NCBI RefSeq assembly: GCF_014640675.1
Contig: NZ_BMHK01000016.1
Coordinates: 29,830 to 93,829, forward strand
Length of the DNA stretch: 64,000 nt
Source: Novosphingobium endophyticum
Lineage (GTDB): Bacteria > Pseudomonadota > Alphaproteobacteria > Sphingomonadales > Sphingomonadaceae
Direction of reading: 5' to 3'
Numbering within the stretch: the stretch's first letter is position 1; each line of letters opens with the position of its first letter. Shown here piece by piece: positions 1 to 7,439 of this stretch. The notes beneath the pieces were generated by a model. It was not told the origin of the DNA and did not search any database. It saw only the letters and a program-made list of their open reading frames with translations. Both the position numbers and the translations under genes were made by a program.

Positions 1-248
1 CCGACATCGGCAACTGGCAGGCGCTGCACGATGCGCTCGAACGCGATGCCGAGGGCAATGCAGTGCGCGGCAGCGGCAGGGCCGAACTCGTCGATTGTCG
101 CAATGTCTTTGTCGATAGCGACGGGCCGCGCGTCTCGGTGATCGGCCTTGAGAATGTCATCGTCGTCGTCGATGGCGACGATGTGATGATCACCAGCGCC
201 GCCGGCGTGCAGAAGGTCGGCAAGCTTTCGGGCGCCGTGAACCAGTAA
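1..248 (+). CDS. Mannose-1-phosphate guanylyltransferase, C-terminal end (5' truncated by window)
   Basis: Only the last 81 residues lie in the window, reading in frame from base 3 to a TAA stop. The visible part has the beta-rich C-terminal pattern of GDP-mannose pyrophosphorylases: an 'IGNWQALHDAL' segment, then 'DCRNVFVDSDG', then 'VIGLENVIVVVDGDDVMI'. In that family this region follows the nucleotidyltransferase core and forms a small beta-helix-like end. The enzyme makes GDP-mannose from mannose 1-phosphate and GTP for exopolysaccharide or glycolipid synthesis. The next gene starts 14 bases downstream and encodes a phosphomannomutase-like HAD protein, the preceding step of the same pathway, which supports the assignment. 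The catalytic N-terminus cannot be checked here. Confidence 0.8.
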   Translation, partial: DIGNWQALHDALERDAEGNAVRGSGRAELVDCRNVFVDSDGPRVSVIGLENVIVVVDGDDVMITSAAGVQKVGKLSGAVNQ

Positions 249-262
249 AGAGACCTATCCCG

Positions 263-1018
263 ATGAAGAAACTCGTGGCGTTCGATCTCGACGGAACCCT
301 GGCGCTTTCCAAGCAGCCGCTGACCGGGGAGATGGCCGATGCCCTGGCGCGGCTTCTGAAGGTTGCCCATGTCGCGGTGATCTCCGGCGGCGACTGGCCG
401 CAGTTCGACAAGCAGGTGGCAAGCCGCCTGCCGGTCCATGCGGACCTCTCGCGCCTGTGGCTGATGCCAACGTGCGGGACCAAGCTCTACGTCCATCGCG
501 AGGGGGCATGGACCATGCTCTATGCCGAACTGTTCAGCGAAGCGCAGAAGGAGGCGATCCTCGCGGCCTTCGAGGCGGCGCTGGAGGTCACCGGCTTCGT
601 TCCGGAGGAGACCTGGGGCGAGCGGATCGAGGACCGGGGCAGCCAGATCACCTTCTCCGCGCTCGGCCAGCAGGCGCCGCTCCATGCCAAGGAAGTCTGG
701 GACCCCGACTTCGCCAAGCGCAAGGTGATCCAGACCGAACTGATGGCGCGCTTGCCAGGCGTCTCGGTGAACCTGGGCGGGGCGACTTCGGTGGACGTCA
801 CGCACGAGGGCGTCGACAAGGCCTGGGGCCTGAAGCGCCTTGCCGAACACAGCGGCATTGCCGAAGCCGACATGCTGTTCATCGGCGATGCCATCTTTCC
901 CGGCGGCAACGACTATCCGGCCAAGGCCATGGGCCTCGACACCGTCTGCGTGCGCGATCCCGCCGATACCGCCAATGTCATCGCGGCGATCGTCGCCTGC
1001 CAGAAGGGCGCGCTTTAG
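263..1018 (+). CDS. HAD-IIB phosphatase/mutase, eukaryotic-type phosphomannomutase-like
   Basis: This 251-residue protein opens with the HAD motif I 'FDLDGTL' (nucleophile D8, acid/base D10). Motif II is 'ISGGD' near residue 47. Near the C-terminus 'GDAIFPGGNDY' matches motif IV of the HAD-type alpha-phosphomannomutases (PMM1/PMM2 class), and 'GGATSVDVTHEGVDKAWGL' matches their cap-to-core linker. The expected reaction is mannose 6-phosphate to mannose 1-phosphate. The pairing with a GDP-mannose pyrophosphorylase 14 bases upstream fits this, and the two genes are probably one transcript. Alternative: a sugar-phosphate phosphatase of the same family. Start is ATG with weak upstream purines. 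Fold assignment is firm, mutase activity is inference. Confidence 0.8.
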   Translation: MKKLVAFDLDGTLALSKQPLTGEMADALARLLKVAHVAVISGGDWPQFDKQVASRLPVHADLSRLWLMPTCGTKLYVHREGAWTMLYAELFSEAQKEAILAAFEAALEVTGFVPEETWGERIEDRGSQITFSALGQQAPLHAKEVWDPDFAKRKVIQTELMARLPGVSVNLGGATSVDVTHEGVDKAWGLKRLAEHSGIAEADMLFIGDAIFPGGNDYPAKAMGLDTVCVRDPADTANVIAAIVACQKGAL

Positions 1019-1096
1019 CGGCGCGGCACCTGTGCGGACTCTCGCCTCGGGCGGCAAGTCCGGGCATGTAGAGCACCATTGGAGACGCCGAAGCCG

Positions 1097-1654
1097 ATGC
1101 CAGCCTTGTATCTCACGCTTGTCGCCGTGGTTTTCGCCGGGCTCGGCGCGCGCGATCAGGTGGCCGTCGCCGGGCTGGCGCTGCGGCAGGGCAAACGGCC
1201 GGGCCTTCTGATCGTGGCGGTCCTCTGCGCCTGTCTGACGGGTGCGTTCGCCGCCTGGCTTGCGACGTGGATGCTCCCCATGCTGCCGCCGCCCGCGCGC
1301 GCGATCTTTGCCGGAATCGCGATCGGCTTCGCGGGCGTCGAATCGCTGCTGCTGGCGCCGCGCCGCAATCCGAAGGAGCCGACGAACTCACTGGGCGCCT
1401 TCGCGCTGGTGCTGATCGCCCATCAGGTGACCGACGCGGCGCGGTTTCTCATCTTCGGGCTCAGCGTCGGCATGGCCGCGCCTGTCGCGTCCGGGGCGGG
1501 GGGTGTGCTGGGAGGCGCGGCGCTGGTGGCATTCGCGTGGGGCTGGCCGGAATTCTTCGAACGCCCCGCCGCGCGCCGCGCCCGGCGGATTGTCGGAGCC
1601 TTGCTCGTCCTTGTGGCGCTCACGATGTTCCTTTCGGAATTCGGGATTCTGTGA
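1097..1654 (+). CDS. Polytopic membrane protein, possibly divergent Gdt1/TMEM165-like
   Basis: A 185-residue protein with about five or six hydrophobic segments and few charged residues. I chose the ATG at 1097 because GGAG lies 13 bases upstream; a TTG at 1079 would add six residues before it. Two copies of a loosely repeated motif are visible, 'GLGARDQVAVAGL' near the N-terminus and 'HQVTDAARFLIFGL' near residue 120. Their spacing and position recall the two E-x-G-D-[KR]-[ST] helices of the UPF0016/Gdt1 cation transporters, but the key glutamates are missing, so this is only a possible distant relation. It sits alone between the mannose genes and dps. Inner-membrane location is clear, function is not. 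Confidence 0.7.
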   Translation: MPALYLTLVAVVFAGLGARDQVAVAGLALRQGKRPGLLIVAVLCACLTGAFAAWLATWMLPMLPPPARAIFAGIAIGFAGVESLLLAPRRNPKEPTNSLGAFALVLIAHQVTDAARFLIFGLSVGMAAPVASGAGGVLGGAALVAFAWGWPEFFERPAARRARRIVGALLVLVALTMFLSEFGIL

Positions 1655-1736
1655 TCGGAAATATTGATCGAACGCATTCTTTTAATCAGCGTTTCCAGTC
1701 ATATTTCATCATCGGCACACAATGACGAGGTTACCC

Positions 1737-2195
1737 ATGACTTCCAAGGACAACGTCCAGGCCGCCCTGATCGACAGCCTCAACGGCCTGCTTGCGGATA
1801 CCTTCGCGCTCTATGTGAAGACCAAGAACTTTCACTGGCACGTAAAGGGGCCGCAGTTTCGCGACCTGCACCTGCTGTTCGACGAACACGCGACCGAAAT
1901 CTTCGCGCTGACCGATCTCGTGGCCGAACGCGTGCGCAAGCAGGGCGGCAAGACGCTCACCAGCCCTGACGCGATTTCCGCCAGGACGCGGATCGAACCG
2001 CAGGACTCGACCGATCTCGACGCCATGGCGATGGTGAGGGAACTTCACGAGGATAACCTGAGCTACGTGGAACGCCTGAGGGAGGTGAAGGCGGCGGCGG
2101 GTGAAGCCGGTGACAACGCGACCGACGGGATTGTCGACGACTGGACCGATCAGGCCGAACAGCGCGCCTGGTTCCTGCGCGAGATTCTGGCTTAG
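1737..2195 (+). CDS. dps: Dps-family ferritin-like DNA-binding protein
   Basis: A 152-residue protein with the Dps signature 'KNFHWHVKGPQF' near residue 30 followed by 'HLLFDEHATEIF'. These supply the inter-subunit ferroxidase ligands (His and Asp/Glu) characteristic of Dps dodecamers. The protein stores iron, consumes hydrogen peroxide and protects DNA in starvation or oxidative stress. I chose ATG 1737 rather than ATG 1722 because GAGG lies at a good distance before it. The Lys-rich N-terminal tail used by E. coli Dps for DNA binding is very short here (MTSKDN), so DNA binding is uncertain. The gene is monocistronic, with an AT-richer leader from about 1655 that probably holds its promoter. 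Confidence 0.93.
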   Translation: MTSKDNVQAALIDSLNGLLADTFALYVKTKNFHWHVKGPQFRDLHLLFDEHATEIFALTDLVAERVRKQGGKTLTSPDAISARTRIEPQDSTDLDAMAMVRELHEDNLSYVERLREVKAAAGEAGDNATDGIVDDWTDQAEQRAWFLREILA

Positions 2196-2264
2196 CTCTG
2201 CTCTTCAGCTGGCAAACGTCTCGTCAGACAGGACAAATCGGTTTCGCGCTGCTAGATCGCGGGG

Positions 2265-2885
2265 ATGTCCAAGGTCGAAATCATCGAAGGTTCGAACGAC
2301 AAGGCGATCGCCGAATGGGTGGCGCAGCGCCTCAAGGCCGCGCTCGCCACGACGCCCGACGATATCGCGGTCACCGTTCCGGGCGGATCAACCCCGTTTC
2401 CGATTTTTGACAGGCTCGCGAAGATGCCTTTGCCCTGGCATCGCATCGCGATCTGGCCCGGCGATGACCGGCTGGTCGAGGAAGATCACGCCGCCTCGAA
2501 CGTCGGCAAGATCCGTGCCCGGCTGGAGCCCGCGGGCGCGCGAATCGTGCCGCTTGCCGAGGATGCGCAGCCGCCGCGCTTCGCCCTGGCGTGGCTGGGC
2601 ATGGGCGCGGACGGGCATGTCGCCTCGCTTTTTCCCAACACTGATCCGAGGCCCGACGATCGCCGCGCCGTGCGCCGGCTCACCCCCGATCCGCTGCCGC
2701 CTGAAGCGCCGTTCGACCGGGTGAGCCTGACCATCCCGGCGCTGGTCGACAGCGACGAAATCATGTTCGTCATTCGCGGCGCCGACAAGCGCGCGATTTT
2801 CGACGCCGCGCTGAAGGGCGGGCACGATCTGCCGGTGGCGCGACTGCTGCGCGCCGCCCGGCACAAGGTGACCTGCTTTTGCTGA
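2265..2885 (+). CDS. pgl: 6-phosphogluconolactonase (DevB/Pgl type)
   Basis: This 206-residue protein has the glucosamine-6-phosphate isomerase/6-phosphogluconolactonase fold markers: 'VTVPGGSTPFPIFDRL' near residue 37, 'WPGDDRLVEEDHAASN' near residue 64, and 'LAWLGMGADGHVASLFP' near residue 108. The last is the active-site motif of the lactonase branch. It hydrolyses 6-phosphoglucono-1,5-lactone in the pentose phosphate and Entner-Doudoroff pathways. It is about 25-30 residues shorter than the usual 230-240, mostly in the middle, which is a family variation rather than a frameshift because all motifs are in one frame. The zwf and edd genes that often accompany it are not in the window. Confidence 0.88.
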   Translation: MSKVEIIEGSNDKAIAEWVAQRLKAALATTPDDIAVTVPGGSTPFPIFDRLAKMPLPWHRIAIWPGDDRLVEEDHAASNVGKIRARLEPAGARIVPLAEDAQPPRFALAWLGMGADGHVASLFPNTDPRPDDRRAVRRLTPDPLPPEAPFDRVSLTIPALVDSDEIMFVIRGADKRAIFDAALKGGHDLPVARLLRAARHKVTCFC

Positions 2886-2954
2886 ATTAACCGGGCGCGG
2901 CCGCCACGGAAGCGGAGATTTCGTGGTATCGAAGGCGTGTTGTCCGGCGGGGAA

Positions 2955-3221
2955 TCAGTCCTCCGGACAATCGATCTGCATACCCTCGCCCTGAAAGTGC
3001 CGGCAGAGCCGCACGCCTGCGCTCCGGACGCGTTCGCCCCAATTCTCGAGCTGGGCATTGTATTCATCGCTGGCGCCCGGATCAGTCAGGATAGAGGCCG
3101 GCGGCATCGGTTTGGCTTCGGTTACCGCCTGGACGTCCGCCCTCGGCGGAAAGTCATGCGCCGATTTGCACCCGATCAGCGCGGGCAATGCCGCCAGAAC
3201 GGCGAACTTTCCGGGGCTCAT
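2955..3221 (-). CDS. Small putative lipoprotein, unknown function
   Basis: An 88-residue protein with a short N-terminal hydrophobic stretch ending in 'PALIGCKS', a plausible lipobox with the cysteine about 18 residues in. The rest is polar, with two further cysteines ('RLCRHF' and 'QIDCPED'). I chose the ATG whose first bases overlap the TGA stop of the upstream gene as ATGA; a start three codons earlier also exists. The overlap indicates translational coupling with the 141-residue membrane protein before it. I do not recognise the family. Confidence 0.55.
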   Translation of the reverse strand: MSPGKFAVLAALPALIGCKSAHDFPPRADVQAVTEAKPMPPASILTDPGASDEYNAQLENWGERVRSAGVRLCRHFQGEGMQIDCPED

Positions 3222-3643
3222 TTCTTGCACTTCTCTCTGAAACCGGGGATCTCGTCGAGTTCTTCGTGCGCATAGGCCTTCCTCAATCTCTCGCAGTTGA
3301 GGGCGATCGTCGTGGGCGGCAAGAGTCCTTCGTCGGCCTTGTGGTTCTGCCGATCCGCGAGTTGCACGCGCTGTGCGGATTCGGGGGTTTTCTGGTCCGT
3401 GTCGGCTGGGCGCTGCGCGGTTTCGGGGGCAAGCGGTACCTTGCGGATCGCTTCGTACGCCCGTTCCTCGGCTGTCTGATCGAGGGGTTGAACGGTCGCT
3501 TCGACGATCGCGGGGGCGGAGGAATCGATGCTTGCCGGCGCAGGACCCTCCATGGAGAACAGCAATGCCGCAGCGCCGCCCAGCAACAGGACGAAAACGC
3601 CCATGGCCACGATGAGCACTGTCTGATGAGCGCGCTTAGCCAT
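3218..3643 (-). CDS. Single-pass membrane protein, unknown function
   Basis: A 141-residue protein with one strong N-terminal membrane helix at about residues 8-30 (signal-anchor, preceded by 'MAKRAHQ') and a Pro/Ala/Glu-rich, probably disordered periplasmic part. The C-terminus has 'LNCERLRKAYAHEELDEIPGF' ending in 'REKCKK', a small conserved-looking cysteine-containing segment. The stop codon overlaps the start of the downstream lipoprotein gene, so the two form a two-gene unit. I do not recognise a family and infer only an envelope location. Confidence 0.6.
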   Translation of the reverse strand: MAKRAHQTVLIVAMGVFVLLLGGAAALLFSMEGPAPASIDSSAPAIVEATVQPLDQTAEERAYEAIRKVPLAPETAQRPADTDQKTPESAQRVQLADRQNHKADEGLLPPTTIALNCERLRKAYAHEELDEIPGFREKCKK

Positions 3644-3892
3644 TGACTATGTCGTCGAAGGGAGAAAGCCCCAACCCATAGAAATCCCTCATGTTCGCAT
3701 CCCGTTCCCGTGCATTGCGTACGGGAGGCGATGCGAACCCGCAAACAGGGAAATAACCCTCAACGGTTGATGCGGCAAGCAATTCCATATGCACCCGATT
3801 AATTTGCCGCTATTAACGCCTTGTAAACAACTCGAATCCCCTTGTTAAATAGGAAAGCCGCGTCGGCAGCACGATCATGGGGAGTACTTCCG

Positions 3893-4444
3893 ATGTATCT
3901 GGCGCTAATCGGGGGGGCTCTTCGTTCGCATCCCTACCTGGTCAAAGGTCATCTGCTTTTGCTGAACTGGATTCCCGCGTCCCTGCACCGCCTGTTCTAC
4001 CGTCTGGCGCATTGGGCGCGGCGGCAGGTCTGGAGAGTGTGGCATTTCACCGTGGAAGGCGTGCGTGTGCTGGCGTTCGATCCTCAGGGACGGGTGCTGC
4101 TGATCCGTCATTCCTATGGTTCGAACGCATGGATGCCGCCGGGCGGCGGCATGGGAGCCGGGGAGGACCCGCTCGTCGCCGCTGCGCGCGAGCTTCGCGA
4201 GGAAACCGGCTGCGATCTTGCCGACGCGCGCGAAGTGCGCGTCCTGAGCGAGGAATACCATGGAGCCGGCAACGTCGTTCATCTGGTCGCGGGGCGGACC
4301 GGGGGCCAGCCGGTCGCGGATGGACGAGAAATCGTCGCGGCAGGCTTCTTCGCGCTCGATTCGCTGCCGGAACCGATGTCCGCCGCCATGGCCGAGGCTC
4401 TGCCGCGATGGGTGGCGGCCTCCGGTCTGGTGTCAAAGCAGTGA
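3893..4444 (+). CDS. Nudix hydrolase
   Basis: This 183-residue protein carries a complete Nudix box, from 'GGGMGAGED' through 'AARELREETG' (roughly residues 83-107), with the metal-binding REUxEE residues present. The about 50 residues before it include a moderately hydrophobic, basic segment ('HRLFYRLAHWARRQVWRVW'), which could be amphipathic and membrane-associated. I chose ATG 3893 because GGGGAG lies eight bases upstream; a longer in-frame start at 3842 has no such site. Substrate cannot be told from sequence; NDP-X house-cleaning is the family role. Its last 12 bases overlap the 3' end of the convergent dinB gene. Confidence 0.87.
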   Translation: MYLALIGGALRSHPYLVKGHLLLLNWIPASLHRLFYRLAHWARRQVWRVWHFTVEGVRVLAFDPQGRVLLIRHSYGSNAWMPPGGGMGAGEDPLVAAARELREETGCDLADAREVRVLSEEYHGAGNVVHLVAGRTGGQPVADGREIVAAGFFALDSLPEPMSAAMAEALPRWVAASGLVSKQ

Positions 4445-5551
4445 AAGCTGACCGTCACCCGCGCTGCCCGCGTCTTCCCGTTCCAGCGCCGACAGCGTAA
4501 GGCCCATCAGCCTTATCGGTTGGGGCAGGGGCATGAGCTCTTCCAGCAGCGTATGGCCGATGCGGCCGAACTCCTCCTTCCCCGAAACGAAGTGGTGGAC
4601 CGAGCGGGCACGTGTCAGGGTGCGAAAGTCCGCATAGCGCAGCTTTAGCGTCACCGTGCGGCCGCGCGCCTCGGCGCGCTCGATCCGTTCCCAGACGATG
4701 TCGACGATGTTGTCCATCGTCTGGCGCAGCGCCTCGGCGCCGGTGATGTCCTCGAAGAAGGTGCGCTCGCCGCCGACCGACTTGCGCGGGCGGTCCGCCC
4801 GTACCTGGCGCAGATCGACGCCCCGCGCGGCGCGGTAAAGGTATTCTGCGAAACTGCCGAAGTGCTGACGCAGGAACGACAGGTCCCTGGCGCGAAGATC
4901 CGCGCCGGTTTCAATCCCGAGGCGGGCCATCTTCTCGGCGCCGCGCGGCCCCACGCCGTGGAAGCGGCGCACCGGCAGCGCGGCAACGAACGCCGCGCCC
5001 TCTCCGGGACGGATCACGCACAGCCCGTCGGGCTTGTTCTGGTCGCTGGCGAGCTTGGCGAGAAACTTGTTGTACGAAACGCCCGCGCTCGCGGTGAGGG
5101 CGGTTTTGGCCTTTATGCGGCGGCGAATCTCCTCGGCGATCCGCGTGGCCGATCCGATGCCTTTCAGATCCTCGGTAACATCGAGATAGGCTTCGTCGAG
5201 CGAAAGCGGTTCGACGTGGGGCGTAAATTCGAGGAATATCGCGCGGATCTGCTGGCTGACCGCGCGGTAGACCTCAAAGCGTGGCTTGCGAAAGATCAGG
5301 TCCGGGCAGAGCCTCACCGCGCGCGAGGACGGCATGGCCGAACGCACGCCGAACGTGCGCGCCTCATAGCTGGCCGCAGCCACTACACCGCGTCCCGAGG
5401 AGCCCCCGACCGCCACTGGCTTGCCCCGCAGCGAAGGATCGTCGCGCTGTTCGACGCTGGCGAAGAAGGCGTCCATGTCGACATGGATCACCTTGCGCAG
5501 GCCGTCGGCCTCATCGTCCCGTTCCCTCGACTCTGCATCCCGCGATGGCAT
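4433..5551 (-). CDS. dinB: DNA polymerase IV (Y-family translesion polymerase)
   Basis: A 372-residue protein with the Y-family palm motifs 'VIHVDMDAFFASVEQ' (D25) and 'LSLDEAYLDV' (D119, E120), the finger segment 'AASYEARTFGVRSAMP' and 'SAGVSYNKFLAKLASD'. The little-finger region is recognisable from 'VTLKLRYADFRTLTRA'. It is an error-prone polymerase that bypasses template lesions. I prefer the ATG at 5551, which gives the usual N-terminus about 20 residues before the first catalytic motif; an upstream in-frame codon at 5647 would add 32 residues that do not resemble the family. The C-terminus 'GDGQLSLL' fits a beta-clamp-binding motif (QLSLL), matching the dnaN gene elsewhere in the window. 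Confidence 0.94.
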   Translation of the reverse strand: MPSRDAESRERDDEADGLRKVIHVDMDAFFASVEQRDDPSLRGKPVAVGGSSGRGVVAAASYEARTFGVRSAMPSSRAVRLCPDLIFRKPRFEVYRAVSQQIRAIFLEFTPHVEPLSLDEAYLDVTEDLKGIGSATRIAEEIRRRIKAKTALTASAGVSYNKFLAKLASDQNKPDGLCVIRPGEGAAFVAALPVRRFHGVGPRGAEKMARLGIETGADLRARDLSFLRQHFGSFAEYLYRAARGVDLRQVRADRPRKSVGGERTFFEDITGAEALRQTMDNIVDIVWERIERAEARGRTVTLKLRYADFRTLTRARSVHHFVSGKEEFGRIGHTLLEELMPLPQPIRLMGLTLSALEREDAGSAGDGQLSLL

Positions 5552-5658
5552 GGGGCGACTATAGGACCCGAGGGGCGGGATGTGCCATTGCCCATGCCGG
5601 GCTGTAAACGCATAAATCGGCTGGTCACGCGGGCGCGCATGCTGCATTGCACACGGCG

Positions 5659-6933
5659 ATGTCCTCTCCCCAAAATACTCAGGAAAACTTTCCTCTCGGC
5701 GGTAAGGAATTCGTCGTGCTGCTGGCTTCCTTGCAGGCGCTTCAGGCGCTTGCCATCGACATCATGCTGCCGGCGCTGGGCGCGATCTCCGCTGATTTTG
5801 CAGTTTCGAATGCAAACGACCGTCAGCTCATCGTGGGGGTCTTTCTGATCAGCGCAGGACTCGGCTCGCTGGTGCCGGGGTCGCTCGCAGACCGCTTCGG
5901 GCGCAAGGCGGTAATTGTGTTTGCGCTTTGCGCCTACGTGGTGTTCTCGCTGGTCTGCGCGCTTGTTCCGGACTTCACGCTGCTGTTGGTGGCGCGCGGG
6001 ATGATGGGATTCTTCAGCGCCGCGCTGATGGTCCTGCCGATGACCGTCATGCGCGACCGCTTCGAAGGCGACCAGATGGCGCGTACGCAGTCTCTGGTGG
6101 CGATGACCTTCATGATCGTGCCGATGATCGCGCCCATGCTAGGGCAGGCGATCCAGCTTGTCGCCGGCTGGCGCTGGATATTCGGAGTCATGGCGGTACT
6201 GGGAACGGCTGTCCTCATATGGACGCTGTTGCGCCTGCCGGAGACGTTGCACACCGACTTCCGGCAGGAGATCCGGCCGCTTGTCGTAGCGCGTAACATG
6301 ACCTCGGCGCTTCTTTTGCGCGAGGCGGTCGGCTACATCATGGGGGCCGCGCTGATCCAGGCGGCCCTGTTTGGTTACATCAACAGCGCGCAGCAGCTGG
6401 TGGGTGAGCACTTCGGCGCCGGCACGATGTTCCCGGCGGTGTTTGGCGGCATGGCGCTGGTCATGGCGAGCACGAACTTCATCAATTCGCGCATCGTCGA
6501 GCGCTTCGGCGCCCGCCGCGTCTCGCAGACGGCGCTAATCGTCTACATTGTTGTCGCCGCGATCCATCTCGGAATTTCGATGGAAGGCAGCGAGACGTTA
6601 TGGGTGTTCGTGCCGCTCATGACCATCGGGATGTGCATGATGTCTTTCATCGGCGCCAATTTCCAGGCGATCAGCCTTCAGCCTTTCGCCCGTACCGCGG
6701 GAGCGGCAGCCTCGGTGGTATCGTTCCTGCGTCTGCTGGTGGGCGCCACGCTGGGTGCCCTCATCGGCCGGGCCTACGACGGGACCGCGGTACCGATCTT
6801 CGCGGCGATGACCGTGGCGGGCATCGTGGCGTTGGGCGGCGTTCTCTATTCGGAGCGAGGCCGGCTGTTCCGTCGTCTCAACTACCCTGCGGCCTACTAC
6901 GCACCCGGTGATCGCCCCGAAGACGCGGGCTGA
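5659..6933 (+). CDS. MFS transporter, Bcr/CflA drug-exporter type
   Basis: A 424-residue protein with about twelve hydrophobic segments. The loop between helices 2 and 3 has the MFS motif A, 'GSLADRFGRKAV', and the preceding helix reads 'LIVGVFLISAGLGSLVPG'. The N-terminal helix 'ALAIDIMLPALGAISADF' is typical of the Bcr/CflA family (12-helix drug:proton antiporters). I chose ATG 5659 over TTG 5647, four codons upstream. It is divergent from dinB with about 107 bases between. No regulator is adjacent, so substrate is unknown; the family exports bicyclomycin, chloramphenicol and similar compounds. Confidence 0.88.
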   Translation: MSSPQNTQENFPLGGKEFVVLLASLQALQALAIDIMLPALGAISADFAVSNANDRQLIVGVFLISAGLGSLVPGSLADRFGRKAVIVFALCAYVVFSLVCALVPDFTLLLVARGMMGFFSAALMVLPMTVMRDRFEGDQMARTQSLVAMTFMIVPMIAPMLGQAIQLVAGWRWIFGVMAVLGTAVLIWTLLRLPETLHTDFRQEIRPLVVARNMTSALLLREAVGYIMGAALIQAALFGYINSAQQLVGEHFGAGTMFPAVFGGMALVMASTNFINSRIVERFGARRVSQTALIVYIVVAAIHLGISMEGSETLWVFVPLMTIGMCMMSFIGANFQAISLQPFARTAGAAASVVSFLRLLVGATLGALIGRAYDGTAVPIFAAMTVAGIVALGGVLYSERGRLFRRLNYPAAYYAPGDRPEDAG

Positions 6934-6941
6934 GACATGGG

Positions 6942-7094
6942 TCAGGGCGGCCCGCGCCGACCACGGAACAGCTGGACGAGCCCGACGATGATCGCAATCA
7001 CCAGCAGGACGTGGATCAGCGCGCCGCTGACCTTGAACACGATCAGGCCGAGCAGCCAGAGCACGACCAACACGGCGGCGATCTTGAACAGCAT
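6942..7094 (-). CDS. Small membrane protein, lmo0937 family
   Basis: A 50-residue protein made of two hydrophobic segments, 'IAAVLVVLWLLGLIVF' and 'GALIHVLLVIAIIVGLVQLF', ending in the basic tail 'RGRRGPP'. This helix-Gly-Gly-helix-RGRR pattern matches the lmo0937 family of tiny membrane proteins found across bacteria, function unknown. The ATG is preceded by GGAGG five bases upstream, a strong ribosome site, which together with the clean stop at 6942 supports a real gene. It faces the MFS gene tail to tail with an 8-base gap. Confidence 0.8.
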   Translation of the reverse strand: MLFKIAAVLVVLWLLGLIVFKVSGALIHVLLVIAIIVGLVQLFRGRRGPP

Positions 7095-7419
7095 GATATC
7101 CTCCACGGCAGTTGTGCGGAAATCAACGCGTTAGCGCGCCGGTGGCTCCAATAGGCTCCAATATTGTTGAATTCCCAGCAGGCCATCGCACGCAAGAGGC
7201 AGGCGACGGCAAACGCTGTTCTGTGCCCTTGTTGCCTTCGATGCTGCCTGACAATGTCGCGCTTGCGACCGCGAATCGCCCTTTAGCGCATCGTGTTGTG
7301 GCCCTTCGGGTTCGATCCGCGAGATGCCGGAAGATAGGCCGGTGCGATAGCGGATCGGTCGGGCGTGATAATAAAATAATGCTACGATCCCGCACTCGCG
7401 GGGGCTTGCGACGATGTCG
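7095..7419. other. Intergenic region without recognised gene
   Basis: About 325 bases between the small membrane protein gene and the 3' end of crtB. It includes a short AT-rich stretch at about 7366-7384. A 90-codon minus-strand frame exists here, but it starts with a non-ATG codon, has no ribosome site and no recognisable motif, so I do not call it. The region probably carries the promoter for the small membrane protein and the end of the carotenoid transcript. Confidence 0.5.
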
Positions 7420-7439
7420 TCAAGTACGGGCGAGTGCGG
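7390..7439 (-). terminator. Possible transcription terminator at the end of crtB
   Basis: A perfect 10-base inverted repeat (CCGCACTCGC at 7390-7399, GCGAGTGCGG at 7430-7439) encloses a second, imperfect hairpin. On the minus strand it spans the crtB stop codon and is followed about 10 bases later by an AT-rich stretch. There is no clean U-tract, so it may instead be an RNA 3'-end stabiliser. Confidence 0.4.

Noticed and set aside
7123..7395. 90-codon minus-strand frame after crtB
   Set aside because: Non-ATG start, no ribosome site and no motif.
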